Positions 11,601-19,476 are shown, counted from the stretch's first letter. The stretch: DNA of 64,000 nucleotides from Paraburkholderia domus (GCF_905220705.1 NZ_CAJNAT010000005.1:292353-356352); one strand, 5' to 3'. Program-made: numbers and translations. The notes: generated from the sequence alone by a model not told the origin.

Positions 11601-12073
11601 AGCAATTGCTGCGTCCACCAGTTGACTAGCGGTGTGCTGCTGGCTGCATCGTTGAAGTTGGCATACGCGACGTTGTCCTCGTGATGCACGTGGCGTGGAT
11701 CGAGCCGCGCCTCGTCAGACTCGAATGAGTGGAACCAGCCGGGATGTTCGGCGTACAGCACGCCATCGGCAGCCATCCGGTCGATCACCAGGTCGACCAG
11801 CAAGATCAAGCCATGCTGGCGGGCGGCGTGAGTAAGCGTGCGAATCGCCTCCGTGGCCGGTTGCTGAGTCTCGAACACCGGATGCAGCCGGCCGTGGTTG
11901 CCGACCACCTGTCCGTGACCCGCCCGGCCCGGCTCGAAGATGCCGCCGATCAGTGCGTGATCGAAGCCCAGTCCGGCTGCGTGAGCGAACTGCGAGGGCC
12001 ATGCATCGAGCGGCCCGACGAGAAGTGAATGGAAAAAGTAAATCCGCGGCGCGTACCCGTTTGGAGATTCCAT
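8630..12073 (-). CDS. glgE: GlgE maltosyltransferase with degenerate N-terminal GlgE-like domain
   Basis: GlgE transfers maltose from alpha-maltose-1-phosphate to the non-reducing end of alpha-1,4-glucans. At 1,147 residues it is far longer than the roughly 660-700 usual for actinobacterial GlgE. The C-terminal part (about 460-1120) is a complete GlgE: an N-domain (RVAIESVAPSVDDGRFPAKR), then the GH13 barrel with D846 (FRVDNPHTKP), E875 (FLAEAFTRP) and D933 (NTPDINP). The first 440 residues form a second, decayed barrel: FRFDSPHRVP keeps the Asp at 171, but the acid/base segment reads FLAATPGL, with Ala at 200. Both pairs are exactly 675 residues apart. It is first in the operon and overlaps treS-mak by 4 nt (ATGA). 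The extra domain probably binds glucan or stabilises the protein; that is inference. Confidence 0.95.
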   Translation of the reverse strand: MESPNGYAPRIYFFHSLLVGPLDAWPSQFAHAAGLGFDHALIGGIFEPGRAGHGQVVGNHGRLHPVFETQQPATEAIRTLTHAARQHGLILLVDLVIDRMAADGVLYAEHPGWFHSFESDEARLDPRHVHHEDNVAYANFNDAASSTPLVNWWTQQLLALAEAGVGGFRFDSPHRVPAAVWRQLGDAVRPKHPDVRFLAATPGLARSDLLGLEGAGFDSVFSSVRWWDFRASWMVEEHAALARIAPPIAFPEAPYGTRLAADLGDAHDAAIVERAYRRALFASASTGTGWMMPMGFEYGIAEPMSQTRGDASQFALACQSKPFDLSERISHANEVARHTKTLHANGELRPLSGPGAPAAVLLRADTPDLRNAAEAVLIVINPDLGAPVRVDPARFLPGVPGNFTRFAPLDAPGQATPAALTPFTLAPGAVRLFRAVADNPVRLAPPIDKANSKRSGHKTVLEAINAPRVAIESVAPSVDDGRFPAKRSVGERAEITAAIFAEGHDKIAAAVIWRAADETAWHEVPMSPAQPAGLDIWKARIPLERLGRHEFTVIAWRDDFASLVEHIQKKLKAGQTVELELDEATHLFALVLAEVETAEGAVTEPLEQIVKLFTKADPEAKLALLLEPATAKAMTAARHRPFLSRDPIVYKIDADRTAARFASWYEIFPRSMSDDESRHGTFADVITKLPRIRDMGFDVLYFPPIHPIGIANRKGRNNTLNAQPGDVGSPYAIGGTEGGHTAVHPELGTLDDFKQMLAAAHAHGLEIALDFAIQCSPDHPWLKEHPTWFAWRPDGTLRYAENPPKKYQDIVNPDFYAHDAKPGLWLALRDVFLFWIEAGVHIFRVDNPHTKPLPFWEWVIADVRSRYPDTIFLAEAFTRPRMMNRLGKIGFSQSYTYFTWRESKRDFIEYMTELTQTSARDFYRPNFFVNTPDINPRHLQSSGRSGFLIRAALASTLAGLWGVYSGFELCEAAALPNSEEYLDSEKYQLRAWDWNRPGNIVGEISALNRIRSTNPALQTHLGLTFLPAHNDNILFFEKATQARDNVILVAINLDPFNEQGADIELSWDTFQHWNLHDHGALEVTDQMTGARFEWHGRSQHVRLGSGQPFSIWRIAPLGGLPAERPDDADSDYHADNAGNPTPTEGAT

Positions 12074-12538
12074 CGGTCGTTTCCAGATTCGTCCTGCTGC
12101 GGTGTGGATGCAATTTACATGCGATCACAGCGCTCATTGGGCTTCCAGAGCCGGATACCGCGCGATGCGTAAAGCGAGGGCGCGTACTGGTCAATGTAGT
12201 GCAAAGATCGTCACGCCGCTGGCCAGTAGCGGGTGATTTGACGCCAGACGGCGCTCACCCGGGGCTGGCCAGAACTATTCGCAAGACGCAGCAAACGTTG
12301 TGCCAGTGCGTTCTGGACGGAAGCGGAAAGGTGGGAAAGCGCGCGCCCAAGGGGCGGCGCGACGAATGGTCTGAAGAGCGGCAGGCGCGGTGGCGGAGCG
12401 CCCACGTGTAAAACGGACGGGCGTCGCCTGGGTTTTACACGGAGTGAAGCGAGACGTGTGTCGGGGCCGCAAAAGGCGAAGCGGCGGCCGGCGGGGCAAG
12501 CATTGCGAGGGAAAAGACTGTCAGTGAAGAAGGGCGGG
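12074..12538. other. Intergenic region upstream of glgE with a long inverted repeat
   Basis: This 465-nt gap lies between the glgE start (minus strand) and the 3' end of the DUF1345 gene. It must hold the promoter of the trehalose/glucan operon, but I see no clear -35/-10 pair. The clearest structure is a perfect 10-bp inverted repeat, CGTGTAAAAC at 12405-12414 and GTTTTACACG at 12432-12441, with a 17-nt GC-rich spacer. The sequence on both sides (12340-12520) is G-rich on the plus strand. Small open frames on the minus strand have no recognisable protein features or start signals and are left out. Confidence 0.6.
12405..12441. repeat. 10-bp perfect inverted repeat, 17-nt spacer
   Basis: CGTGTAAAAC pairs with GTTTTACACG across the spacer 12415-12431. 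There is no U-run on either side, so it is not a standard terminator. It lies about 100 nt past the 3' end of the DUF1345 gene and 330 nt upstream of glgE. It could be a hairpin in the DUF1345 3' UTR or an operator. Confidence 0.6.
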
Positions 12539-13201
12539 TCAAGAGCCGACAAGGCCCGCTGCTATGTTCACGCACAAGCCGAGCACGGCGACGTTGAAGT
12601 AGAACGACAGAATCGATTGAGCGAGCGCGGCGCGGCGAATCGTGCGGGAGCGCAGTACGACGTCCGAGGTTTGCGAGGCTACGGCGATGGTGAACGAGAA
12701 GTACAGGAAGTCCCAGTAGTCCGGCTGAAGCTTGTGGTCGGGAAACAGCAGGGCGGTCTCCGTTGCATCCGCGTCGTAGTAAATCCGCGCATAGTGCGAC
12801 GTGAAAATGGTCGGGATCATGAACCATGCGCCGATCATCGTCAGGCCGGTCAACACGTAGTGCCACGCAGTCGAGGCGCCGGCCGTGCCCTTCGCGGAGG
12901 CCAGTTCGAGCACGATCGCGGCAATGCTGGCGATCGTCGCGACGCAGATGACGAACAGCACCACACCGGCGTTTTCATCGTCGCGTCGAGCAGATTCACG
13001 GACCCGGCCTTCGTCCGCGAAGGCCATGTGAATCCAGATCAGCACGAGATAGGTCCATACGGCGGCGTCCCAGCCGACCAACCCGCGCACCATGGGGCGT
13101 GTGTGTCCGGGGAGCACCAGCGCGGCTACGACACCGACGGCGAGGCCGATCAGCATGCGTGGTCGATTGCGGAGAACCTGCGGAAAATAATTTTTGAGCA
13201 T
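12539..13201 (-). CDS. DUF1345 family inner-membrane protein
   Basis: A 220-residue integral membrane protein. Hydrophobic segments are visible at about 16-33, 45-62, 80-100, 110-132, 165-180 and 195-216, separated by short loops. The order of segments and the conserved stretch [20 protein letters not shown] followed by TSDV fit the DUF1345 family, whose function is unknown; the shape of the last part (a re-entrant-looking segment before the last helix) recalls potassium-channel pore regions, but no TVGYG filter is present. It is monocistronic, divergent from the dehydrogenase operon to its right and separated from glgE by a long gap. There is no direct evidence of function. Confidence 0.85.
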   Translation of the reverse strand: MLKNYFPQVLRNRPRMLIGLAVGVVAALVLPGHTRPMVRGLVGWDAAVWTYLVLIWIHMAFADEGRVRESARRDDENAGVVLFVICVATIASIAAIVLELASAKGTAGASTAWHYVLTGLTMIGAWFMIPTIFTSHYARIYYDADATETALLFPDHKLQPDYWDFLYFSFTIAVASQTSDVVLRSRTIRRAALAQSILSFYFNVAVLGLCVNIAAGLVGS

Positions 13202-13566
13202 GGAGTCAAGGGTGAAGGGCCGTCTGTGTCGCGGATTCTACTCGCGCTTCAGGTGCCATTTGTCGAATGGGCGAATCACAAGCTATAGTCTTTCGCAGAG
13301 GCCTTGCGTGCCACTTTCAGTTGAAAGGCGATTGGCAGGTGGCGCGCATTTGGCCTTGCGCGCCGCGGAGTGACGCTGTTTCACAAGGTTGTCATCAGCA
13401 CAACGTAATGCGGTTCGCATCGGCATCATGCAGCCACACAAGACCGCTTAAGCGGCGCCAGACCAGGTTTGGGGTAGAGAATCAACGTAACGCGCGGGCG
13501 GTATCACATCACGGCCGCGTTGCCCGTTGAGAATGACTCACGATCGACTCACCATCTGGAGCCCCC
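13202..13566. other. Divergent promoter region between DUF1345 gene and dehydrogenase operon
   Basis: This 365-nt gap must contain the start signals of both the DUF1345 gene (minus) and the dehydrogenase operon (plus). A 14-bp palindrome CTTTCA-GT-TGAAAG lies at 13314-13327 and could be an operator. A CATGACAGATG start with GGAGCCCCC just upstream marks the beginning of the plus-strand operon. I see no convincing coding sequence or small RNA here. Confidence 0.55.
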
Positions 13567-14214
13567 ATGACAGATGTTCCTGAGAATAAAGATGCGCACC
13601 ACGAAGTGACGCATTCGGCTGGGTTTTCATCGTCAACGTCGTCTTCGCTGCGGTTTTCGCAGTCGCCTTCGCTTCGAGTCTCGCGTTCGTTTTCGTTTTC
13701 GGCCTCGCGCAGAGCATGGGTGCTGGGCGCGTGCGCCACCGCCGCCGCGCTTGCGTTTGCCAGCGCGGGCCGCTCGCTCTCGTGGATCGCCCCGGCGTTC
13801 GCCGATGCGCCCGCCGGCGGCGGACTGGACGCCTTCCTCGCGCTCTCGCAGCGTCTCACCGGCCACACGGGCTTCGACACCGTGCTCGGCAAGCGCGTCT
13901 ATGACGCCCTTGCCAAATCCGACAGTCAGTTCTCCCAGAACATCGCCGCACTCAACACGTGGCTGCAAGCCCATGGCGGCGTGCCGTCCGATACTGTCAC
14001 GCAGGCATTGCAGGCCGACCAGCCGGCGCTCGCGAAATCCGTGAGCGCGATCATGCGCGCGTGGTATCTCGGTCTCGTGGGCGACATGCCGCATGTGGAC
14101 GTGGTCGCCTATGAAAAGGCGCTGATGTTCGAGCCGGTCAAGGACGTGCTGACGATTCCGTCCTATTGCCGCGATGTGCCGTTCTACTGGACGCAGAAGC
14201 CGGTGAGCGCCTGA
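13567..14214 (+). CDS. Gamma (small, Tat-carrying) subunit of membrane FAD-dependent sugar/polyol dehydrogenase
   Basis: A 215-residue protein of the FAD-SLDH/gluconate-dehydrogenase small-subunit type (PF12318-like). A Tat signal is visible: SRRAWVLGACATAAALAFAS at about 47-66. The catalytic subunit encoded next has no signal of its own, so, as known for Burkholderia cepacia FAD-glucose dehydrogenase, this subunit probably carries it through the Tat system. The mature part (FLALSQRLTGHTGFDTVLGK, then IMRAWYLGLVGDM and VPFYWTQKPVSA) is typical. Oddly, the n-region before the twin arginine is about 46 residues long and rich in Ser, Phe and Arg, built from TCG/TTCG-rich low-complexity DNA at 13630-13715. 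No internal Met would give a shorter start. Confidence 0.88.
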   Translation: MTDVPENKDAHHEVTHSAGFSSSTSSSLRFSQSPSLRVSRSFSFSASRRAWVLGACATAAALAFASAGRSLSWIAPAFADAPAGGGLDAFLALSQRLTGHTGFDTVLGKRVYDALAKSDSQFSQNIAALNTWLQAHGGVPSDTVTQALQADQPALAKSVSAIMRAWYLGLVGDMPHVDVVAYEKALMFEPVKDVLTIPSYCRDVPFYWTQKPVSA

Positions 14215-14331
14215 ACGACGTTGCTCTCGCGCGTGCCGCATCGGCGTATCGCCTGATTGAGTCGTTCGACGAAACGCCGGCGTGCGAGAACAGCAAGCAA
14301 CGATAAGCCAGTAGAAGAGAAGAGGGCAACA

Positions 14332-15933
14332 ATGGCAAACTCAAATTCCGCCGACATCGTCGTGGTCGGGTCGGGCGTGGCAGGTGGGCTGGTTGCACAC
14401 CAGATGGCGCTGGCTGGCGCATCGGTGATTCTGCTCGAAGCCGGGCCGCGCATTCCGCGCTGGCAGATCGTCGAGAACTTCCGCAACTCGCCGGTCAAAT
14501 CCGACTTCGCTACACCCTATCCGTCGACGCCATACGCGCCTCATCCCGAGTACGCACCCGCCAACAATTACCTGATCCAGAAGGGCGACTATCCGTACAA
14601 CTCACAGTACGTACGGCTGGTCGGTGGCACGACGTGGCACTGGGCGGCCGCTGCGTGGCGGCTGTTGCCGTCGGACTTCCAGTTGCACAAGCTATATGGC
14701 GTGGGACGTGATTGGCCCTATCCGTATGAAACGCTGGAGCCTTGGTATTTGGCGGCTGAAACGCAATTGGGCGTCTCCGGGCCGGACAGCACGATCGATC
14801 TCGGTTCGCCGCGCTCCAAGCCTTATCCGATGAGCGCGTTGCCGCTGTCGTATATGGATCAGCGCTTTAGCGACGTGCTCAACGCACAGGGCTTCAAGGT
14901 GGTGCCCGAGCCGGTCGCGCGTAACAGCCGTCCGTACGATGCGCGACCCACCTGCTGCGGCAACAACAACTGCATGCCGATCTGCCCGATCGCGGCGATG
15001 TACAACGGCGTGGTGCATGCGGAGAAGGCCGAACAGGCCGGCGCGAAGCTGATTCCCGAGGCGGTCGTGTACCGCGTCGAGGCGGACAACAAAGGGCTCA
15101 TCACGGCAGTCCACTACAAGGACCCGAATGGCAACAGCACACGCGTGACCGGCAAGCTGTTCGTGCTTGCCGCGAACGGCATCGAAACGCCGAAGCTGAT
15201 GCTGATGTCGACCACCGATAAATTCCCGCACGGCGTTGGCAACAGCTCCGACCAGGTGGGCCGTAACCTGATGGACCATCCGGGCACGGGTGTCACCTTC
15301 CTCGCCAACGAACCGCTGTGGCCCGGACGCGGGCCGATGGAGATGACCTCGATCGTCAACTTCCGCGACGGCGCGTTCCGCTCCGACTACGCGGCGAAGA
15401 AGCTGCATCTGTCGAATGGTGTGCCGACCATGGGCGTGACCGCCGATCTGCTGAAAAAAGGCCTCACCGGCGCCGAGCTCGACCGGCAGATCCGCGACCG
15501 CGCCGCGCGCACGCTGAACATCAACAGCTTTCACGAGCATCTGGCGGAGCCGCAGAATCGCATAGTGCCTTCGGCAGATCATAAGGATGCGCTCGGCATT
15601 CCGCAGCCCGAGATTTACTACTCGATCAACGACTACGTGAAGAAGAGCGCGGCGAACACGCATGAACTGTATGCGCAGATCGCCTCGCTGTTCGGCGGCG
15701 CCGAGGTTTCGTTCGACGACACTTTCGCGCCGAACAATCACATCATGGGTACCACCATCATGGGCAGCGATCCAGGGGATTCGGTCGTCGACGCGGACTG
15801 CCGGACGCACGATCACTCGAATCTGTTCATCGCGAGCAGCGGCGTGATGCCGACTGCTGCCTCCGTGAATTGCACGCTGACGATCGCAGCCTTGTCGCTG
15901 AAACTGGCCGACAAGCTCAAGCGTGAAATCTGA
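14332..15933 (+). CDS. FAD-dependent GMC-type dehydrogenase, catalytic subunit
   Basis: A 533-residue GMC oxidoreductase that oxidises a sugar or polyol in the periplasm and passes electrons to the triheme cytochrome encoded next. It has the FAD-binding GSGVAGGLVAHQMALAGASV at the N-terminus, a cysteine cluster TCCGNNNCMPICPIAAMYNG near residue 205 that in the B. cepacia glucose-dehydrogenase family binds a 3Fe-4S cluster, and the C-terminal active-site His (NNHIMGTTIMG) and Asn (AASVNCTLTIAAL). The open frame extends 25 codons further upstream, but MANSNSADIVVVGSG at 14332, preceded by AGAGGG, is the natural N-terminus. The substrate (glucose, sorbitol, gluconate or other) cannot be decided from the sequence. 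Confidence 0.92.
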   Translation: MANSNSADIVVVGSGVAGGLVAHQMALAGASVILLEAGPRIPRWQIVENFRNSPVKSDFATPYPSTPYAPHPEYAPANNYLIQKGDYPYNSQYVRLVGGTTWHWAAAAWRLLPSDFQLHKLYGVGRDWPYPYETLEPWYLAAETQLGVSGPDSTIDLGSPRSKPYPMSALPLSYMDQRFSDVLNAQGFKVVPEPVARNSRPYDARPTCCGNNNCMPICPIAAMYNGVVHAEKAEQAGAKLIPEAVVYRVEADNKGLITAVHYKDPNGNSTRVTGKLFVLAANGIETPKLMLMSTTDKFPHGVGNSSDQVGRNLMDHPGTGVTFLANEPLWPGRGPMEMTSIVNFRDGAFRSDYAAKKLHLSNGVPTMGVTADLLKKGLTGAELDRQIRDRAARTLNINSFHEHLAEPQNRIVPSADHKDALGIPQPEIYYSINDYVKKSAANTHELYAQIASLFGGAEVSFDDTFAPNNHIMGTTIMGSDPGDSVVDADCRTHDHSNLFIASSGVMPTAASVNCTLTIAALSLKLADKLKREI

Positions 15934-15953
15934 GCCCTGAACGGAGAGCCACA

Positions 15954-17381
15954 ATGACGAAAAACACCTCTCGCGTGCAGCCGGCCGATGCGCTTGTTCA
16001 TAGTACGCGTCGTCGCCGTTTCGGGGTGGCGACGCTGGCGGCCGTGTTTTCGCTGTCCGCGCTGTATGTCGCCTGGCACGAAGCGCATGGGCCTGGTGCG
16101 CGGCATAACGACGAGCTGCCGATCACGCAGGCCCACGCGGACGACGCCTCGCAACCGGCCGATGCCGCGGCCACGCCGACTGCGGTGGCCAGCAGCGATC
16201 TCGTGAAACGCGGTGAATACCTGGCGCGCGCCGGCGACTGCGTCGCGTGCCACACGGCCGACAAAACACGCCCGTTCGCGGGCGGCCTGCCGATCAACAC
16301 GCCGTTCGGCACGATCGTGACGCCGAACATCACGCCCGATCCCGACACCGGCATCGGCCAATGGAGCGACGCCGATTTTCTGCGCGCGATGCATGAAGGC
16401 GTCGGCAAGAGCGGCGAGCGGCTGTATCCGGCTTTCCCGTACGCGGAATACACCAAGGTGACCGATCAGGACGTGCTGGCAATTCGCGCGTATCTGAACA
16501 CGCTGACGCCGATCCACTACGCGCCGCCGAGCAATAGCCTGAAATTCCCCTTCAATCTGCGCTGGCTGATGGTGTTCTGGAACCTGTTCAATTTCGACGA
16601 AGGCCGCTTCGTCCCCGATCCGAAGCAGAGCGCCGAGTGGAATCGCGGCGCGTATCTGGTCCAAGGTCTCGCGCATTGCGAGGAATGCCATACGCCGCGT
16701 AATTTCACGCAGGGCTTGAAGACGAGTTCGCGCTTCTCCGGCGCGATCCAGGCAGGCTGGCATGCGTACAACATCACGCCGGACAAGAACAGCGGCGTGG
16801 GCAACTGGAGCGATGACGAACTGGCAGCGTATCTGTCGACCGGCGCAGCGCCGGGCCGCGCCAATGCGGCGGGCCCGATGGCCGAAGTGGTGACCGACAG
16901 CACGCAGTATCTGACGCACGAGGACATCGGCTCGATCGTCACGTACCTGCGCTCGGTGCCGCCGATCAACGGCGGAGAATCGCGTCCGCGTGACCAGTGG
17001 GGCAATCCCGCCGTCGACGACGTGACCGCGTTGCGCGGCACCACGATCAATGCGGTGAACGGTGCGCAACTGTTCATCGCCAATTGCGCGACGTGTCATA
17101 ACTGGACCGGCCAGGGTGTCGGTGCAAGCGCGCCGGGTGCATATCCGTCGCTGATCCACAACTCGGCGGTCGGCGCGAGCGACGCCAATAATCTGGCGAT
17201 GGTGATCCTGCACGGCGTCAGTCGTACGACGAAACAGGCTGATGTGCTGATGCCCGCGTTCAGCACCCAACTTACCGACGATCAAGTGGCCGCCATCACC
17301 AACTATGTGACCAAACAGTTCGGCAATCCGCAGTCCACCGTGACGGCGGATCAGGTCGCCAAATTGCGCGTACAGCAATAA
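15954..17381 (+). CDS. Triheme cytochrome c subunit of the sugar/polyol dehydrogenase
   Basis: A 475-residue cytochrome with three CxxCH haem sites: CVACH, CEECH and CATCH. An N-terminal hydrophobic segment (FGVATLAAVFSLSALYVAWH, about 21-40) would export or anchor it in the inner membrane. It takes electrons from the FAD/Fe-S catalytic subunit and passes them to ubiquinone, as in alcohol/gluconate/sorbitol dehydrogenase complexes. It lies 20 nt downstream of the catalytic subunit with ACGGAGAG as ribosome binding site, so the three genes 13567-17381 form one operon ending at the hairpin at 17394-17435. Confidence 0.93.
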   Translation: MTKNTSRVQPADALVHSTRRRRFGVATLAAVFSLSALYVAWHEAHGPGARHNDELPITQAHADDASQPADAAATPTAVASSDLVKRGEYLARAGDCVACHTADKTRPFAGGLPINTPFGTIVTPNITPDPDTGIGQWSDADFLRAMHEGVGKSGERLYPAFPYAEYTKVTDQDVLAIRAYLNTLTPIHYAPPSNSLKFPFNLRWLMVFWNLFNFDEGRFVPDPKQSAEWNRGAYLVQGLAHCEECHTPRNFTQGLKTSSRFSGAIQAGWHAYNITPDKNSGVGNWSDDELAAYLSTGAAPGRANAAGPMAEVVTDSTQYLTHEDIGSIVTYLRSVPPINGGESRPRDQWGNPAVDDVTALRGTTINAVNGAQLFIANCATCHNWTGQGVGASAPGAYPSLIHNSAVGASDANNLAMVILHGVSRTTKQADVLMPAFSTQLTDDQVAAITNYVTKQFGNPQSTVTADQVAKLRVQQ

Positions 17382-17393
17382 CGACTGCGCTGA

Positions 17394-17435
17394 CGGCGCA
17401 TTTACCGGTAAGTCCTGCCGGAAATGCGCCGTTTT
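17394..17435 (+). terminator. Rho-independent terminator of the dehydrogenase operon
   Basis: CGGCGCATTT (17394-17403) pairs perfectly with AAATGCGCCG (17422-17431), with an inner CCGG/CCGG pair, followed by TTTT. It begins 12 nt after the cytochrome stop codon. Confidence 0.85.
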
Positions 17436-17529
17436 CGCGTCATTTCTACAGCATTTCCGCGAAGCGAGACGCCAGGAAAAGAGAGGGAACGCGCATACAC
17501 ACTTGCGGCTGCAGCACTATCATGAGCGG

Positions 17530-18267
17530 ATGGCTTCCGTCCTCATCAATTCCGTTCAGCATCATCCGGCCAATCGGAGCGGCCGCGACTTTGTCGTGGG
17601 CGATTTGCATGGCTGCGTCGATGCGCTGCGCTATCTGCTGCGCGACATCGCGTTCGATCCGGCGCGTGACCGGCTCTTTTCGGTCGGCGACCTGGTCGAC
17701 CGCGGCGAACATTCCGAGCAGGCTTTGACCTTGCTCGAAAAGCCGTGGTTTTACGCGGTGCTCGGCAATCACGAAGACACCCTGTGTGCCGTCGCCGACG
17801 GGCGTATGCGGCGCCAGTGGTGGTATGGCATCGGCGGCACATGGGCGGAGAATTTGACCGACGAACGCTTGCAGCACTACGCCGAACAGCTGCGGACACT
17901 GCCGCTCGTACGCGTGGTGGGCAGCGGCAAGGAGCGCTTCAATATTCTGCATGCCGAATTCTTCGGCACGGACGCCGAACTCGACGCCGGGAATTTTTCC
18001 GCTGAAACGCGCCAGCAATTGCTGTGGGGGCGCGATCTGGCCTTGGGTAATGGCGACCCGCTGCGGCAGCGTGGCCTCTCGCTGACCTATTGCGGACATA
18101 CGCCGATGCGCGATATTCACCAGATCGGCTCACAGATTTTCATCGACACCGGCGCATTCGGGCCCGGTGGCAAGCTGACAATTGTGGCGCCTCAAGCATT
18201 GCGGCGCTGGTCGATCTCGGTTGAGGAGGCGCGGGAGAGCGGGGCGGCGGAGTTGGCCTTGCCTTGA
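17530..18267 (+). CDS. Metallophosphoesterase (PrpA/ApaH-like serine/threonine phosphatase family)
   Basis: A 245-residue calcineurin-like phosphatase. The metal-binding signature is complete: GDLHGC, GDLVDRGEHSEQAL and GNHED, with later histidines in ILHAEFF and CGHTPMRDIH. This is the PPP-type arrangement of bacterial PrpA/ApaH-like enzymes, which remove phosphate from Ser/Thr proteins or split dinucleoside polyphosphates; the substrate cannot be chosen from sequence. A TTG nine codons upstream (17503) with AGAGGG before it is an alternative start; I prefer the ATG giving MASVLINSVQHH. It is monocistronic, and its 3' end faces the RES toxin gene 7 nt away. Confidence 0.88.
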   Translation: MASVLINSVQHHPANRSGRDFVVGDLHGCVDALRYLLRDIAFDPARDRLFSVGDLVDRGEHSEQALTLLEKPWFYAVLGNHEDTLCAVADGRMRRQWWYGIGGTWAENLTDERLQHYAEQLRTLPLVRVVGSGKERFNILHAEFFGTDAELDAGNFSAETRQQLLWGRDLALGNGDPLRQRGLSLTYCGHTPMRDIHQIGSQIFIDTGAFGPGGKLTIVAPQALRRWSISVEEARESGAAELALP

Positions 18268-18274
18268 TGGTTTC

Positions 18275-18976
18275 TTAGCCTACCTGATTGAGTTCGAACA
18301 CCATATCGATGCTCGTGCCATTCCAGTTGTATTCCAGATACGCCGCGTGATGGCAATCGCGCAGCAGCGTCGTTCTGAACGCGGCGAGGCACTCGCCTTC
18401 GTCACCCCGCACCGACGGATACACGATGCCCGGCGCACCAGCCTCGCGCACGGCACGGCCGAGCGATTGTCCGGCGCCATAGTCGTCGGGTGACAGCACC
18501 GCGAGATCGAGCGAGACGTCGCCTCGGATATCGACCACGTTGCCTTGCGCCACAACGGTGTAGAGCCGCATCTGCTGCCGCATGGGCGGCTCGGCAGTCG
18601 CCTCCAGAAATTTCCCCGTGTGGTAGCGCGTCTCCGCGATCGCAGTGGCACGCGAGCGGGCGCAATAGAACACGCCATACGTGCCGTTGGAGAAGCGGCT
18701 GCCGAGCGGATTCAGGTGCGTCAACGCGGCCATGATCGGTCCGTATCCCGGGCCGAAACGGCGCTCGTCACGTGGCACGAGATCGAGCTCGCCGACTTCG
18801 GTTCGCAAGCGGTCGTTGGTCATCGCTTCGAGCGCGTAGAGGGCGTCGAAATCTTCCGGCGATGCAACCCGGTCGAACAGATTGACGGCCGGAAATCGCG
18901 TCGGAATCACGCGATACGCGGGCGACCAGTCGAGCGGCGCGGTGCGCCAGCGGTCCTGCCAATGCGGTTCTGTCAC
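18275..18976 (-). CDS. RES-domain toxin
   Basis: A 233-residue RES-family protein. Family features: YRVIPTRFPAVNLFDRV at the N-terminus, then SRFSNGTYGVFYCARSRATA and IAETRYHTGKFLEA holding the conserved Arg, Glu and Tyr, and later GAPGIVYPSVRG with the conserved Ser. RES toxins of type II toxin-antitoxin systems (for example MbcT and the Pseudomonas/Sinorhizobium RES-Xre modules) degrade cellular NAD+. It overlaps the antitoxin gene by 4 nt (18973-18976) and is second in the operon, the usual order for RES-Xre pairs. The frame is intact and the key residues look conserved, so it is probably active. Confidence 0.9.
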   Translation of the reverse strand: MTEPHWQDRWRTAPLDWSPAYRVIPTRFPAVNLFDRVASPEDFDALYALEAMTNDRLRTEVGELDLVPRDERRFGPGYGPIMAALTHLNPLGSRFSNGTYGVFYCARSRATAIAETRYHTGKFLEATAEPPMRQQMRLYTVVAQGNVVDIRGDVSLDLAVLSPDDYGAGQSLGRAVREAGAPGIVYPSVRGDEGECLAAFRTTLLRDCHHAAYLEYNWNGTSIDMVFELNQVG

Positions 18977-19410
18977 GCCCAGCCGCCTCGCATCGCGTCG
19001 AGATACTGGCGCACGGCTACGAGATCGCTGATATTGCCGGCCAGCATGCGGTCTAGCGCGCGGCGGCCGCCGAATGGTGGTGCGCTGTTGGGGCGTTTGA
19101 TCCAGGTGTCGGCGGCGCTGGGCTGCGGCAGCAGGATTTGCAGCGCCTTATAGATGCCGAGCAGCAGCGAGAGGCGTTCCAGCGTGTCGCGCCCCAGACG
19201 TGCTGTCTCGGGTGCGGATTTCCATTTGAAGTAGGTGGAGCGGCCCGGCGAACCGAGCAATACGATCTGCTCTTCTGCGCCCAAATCCCAGTCTCGCGCG
19301 ATGTTGAAGAACGCGCGCAGACCCGCCGCCGACATTTCCGTGAGCGTGGGCTCCGACACCGGCCGGCGGATCGGCGGTTCGGGCTGGGTGACGCGAGCAG
19401 CGTGAGCCAT
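18973..19410 (-). CDS. Xre/MbcA/ParS-type antitoxin of the RES toxin
   Basis: A 145-residue antitoxin with the DUF2384/MbcA-ParS-Xre architecture. The N-terminal half is an Xre-like helical domain (LRAFFNIARDWDLGAEEQIV, then LLGSPGRSTYFKWK), which binds DNA and dimerises; the C-terminal toxin-binding half carries the typical NSAPPFGGRRALDRMLAG and RQYLDAMRGGWA. It neutralises the RES toxin and normally represses its own operon. The start ATG at 19410 follows the AT-rich stretch 19425-19460, the likely operon promoter and operator. Confidence 0.9.
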   Translation of the reverse strand: MAHAARVTQPEPPIRRPVSEPTLTEMSAAGLRAFFNIARDWDLGAEEQIVLLGSPGRSTYFKWKSAPETARLGRDTLERLSLLLGIYKALQILLPQPSAADTWIKRPNSAPPFGGRRALDRMLAGNISDLVAVRQYLDAMRGGWA

Positions 19411-19476
19411 GAGTGGACAAGTCCTTATCTGTACTTGATATTGATATTAGTCTAAAAATGGATTTTTGCAAGAGAA

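Noticed and set aside
12211..12552. 113-codon minus-strand frame in the gap before glgE
   Set aside because: Pro/Arg-rich, overlaps the end of the DUF1345 gene region and has no ribosome site; the region is better explained as an intergenic structure.
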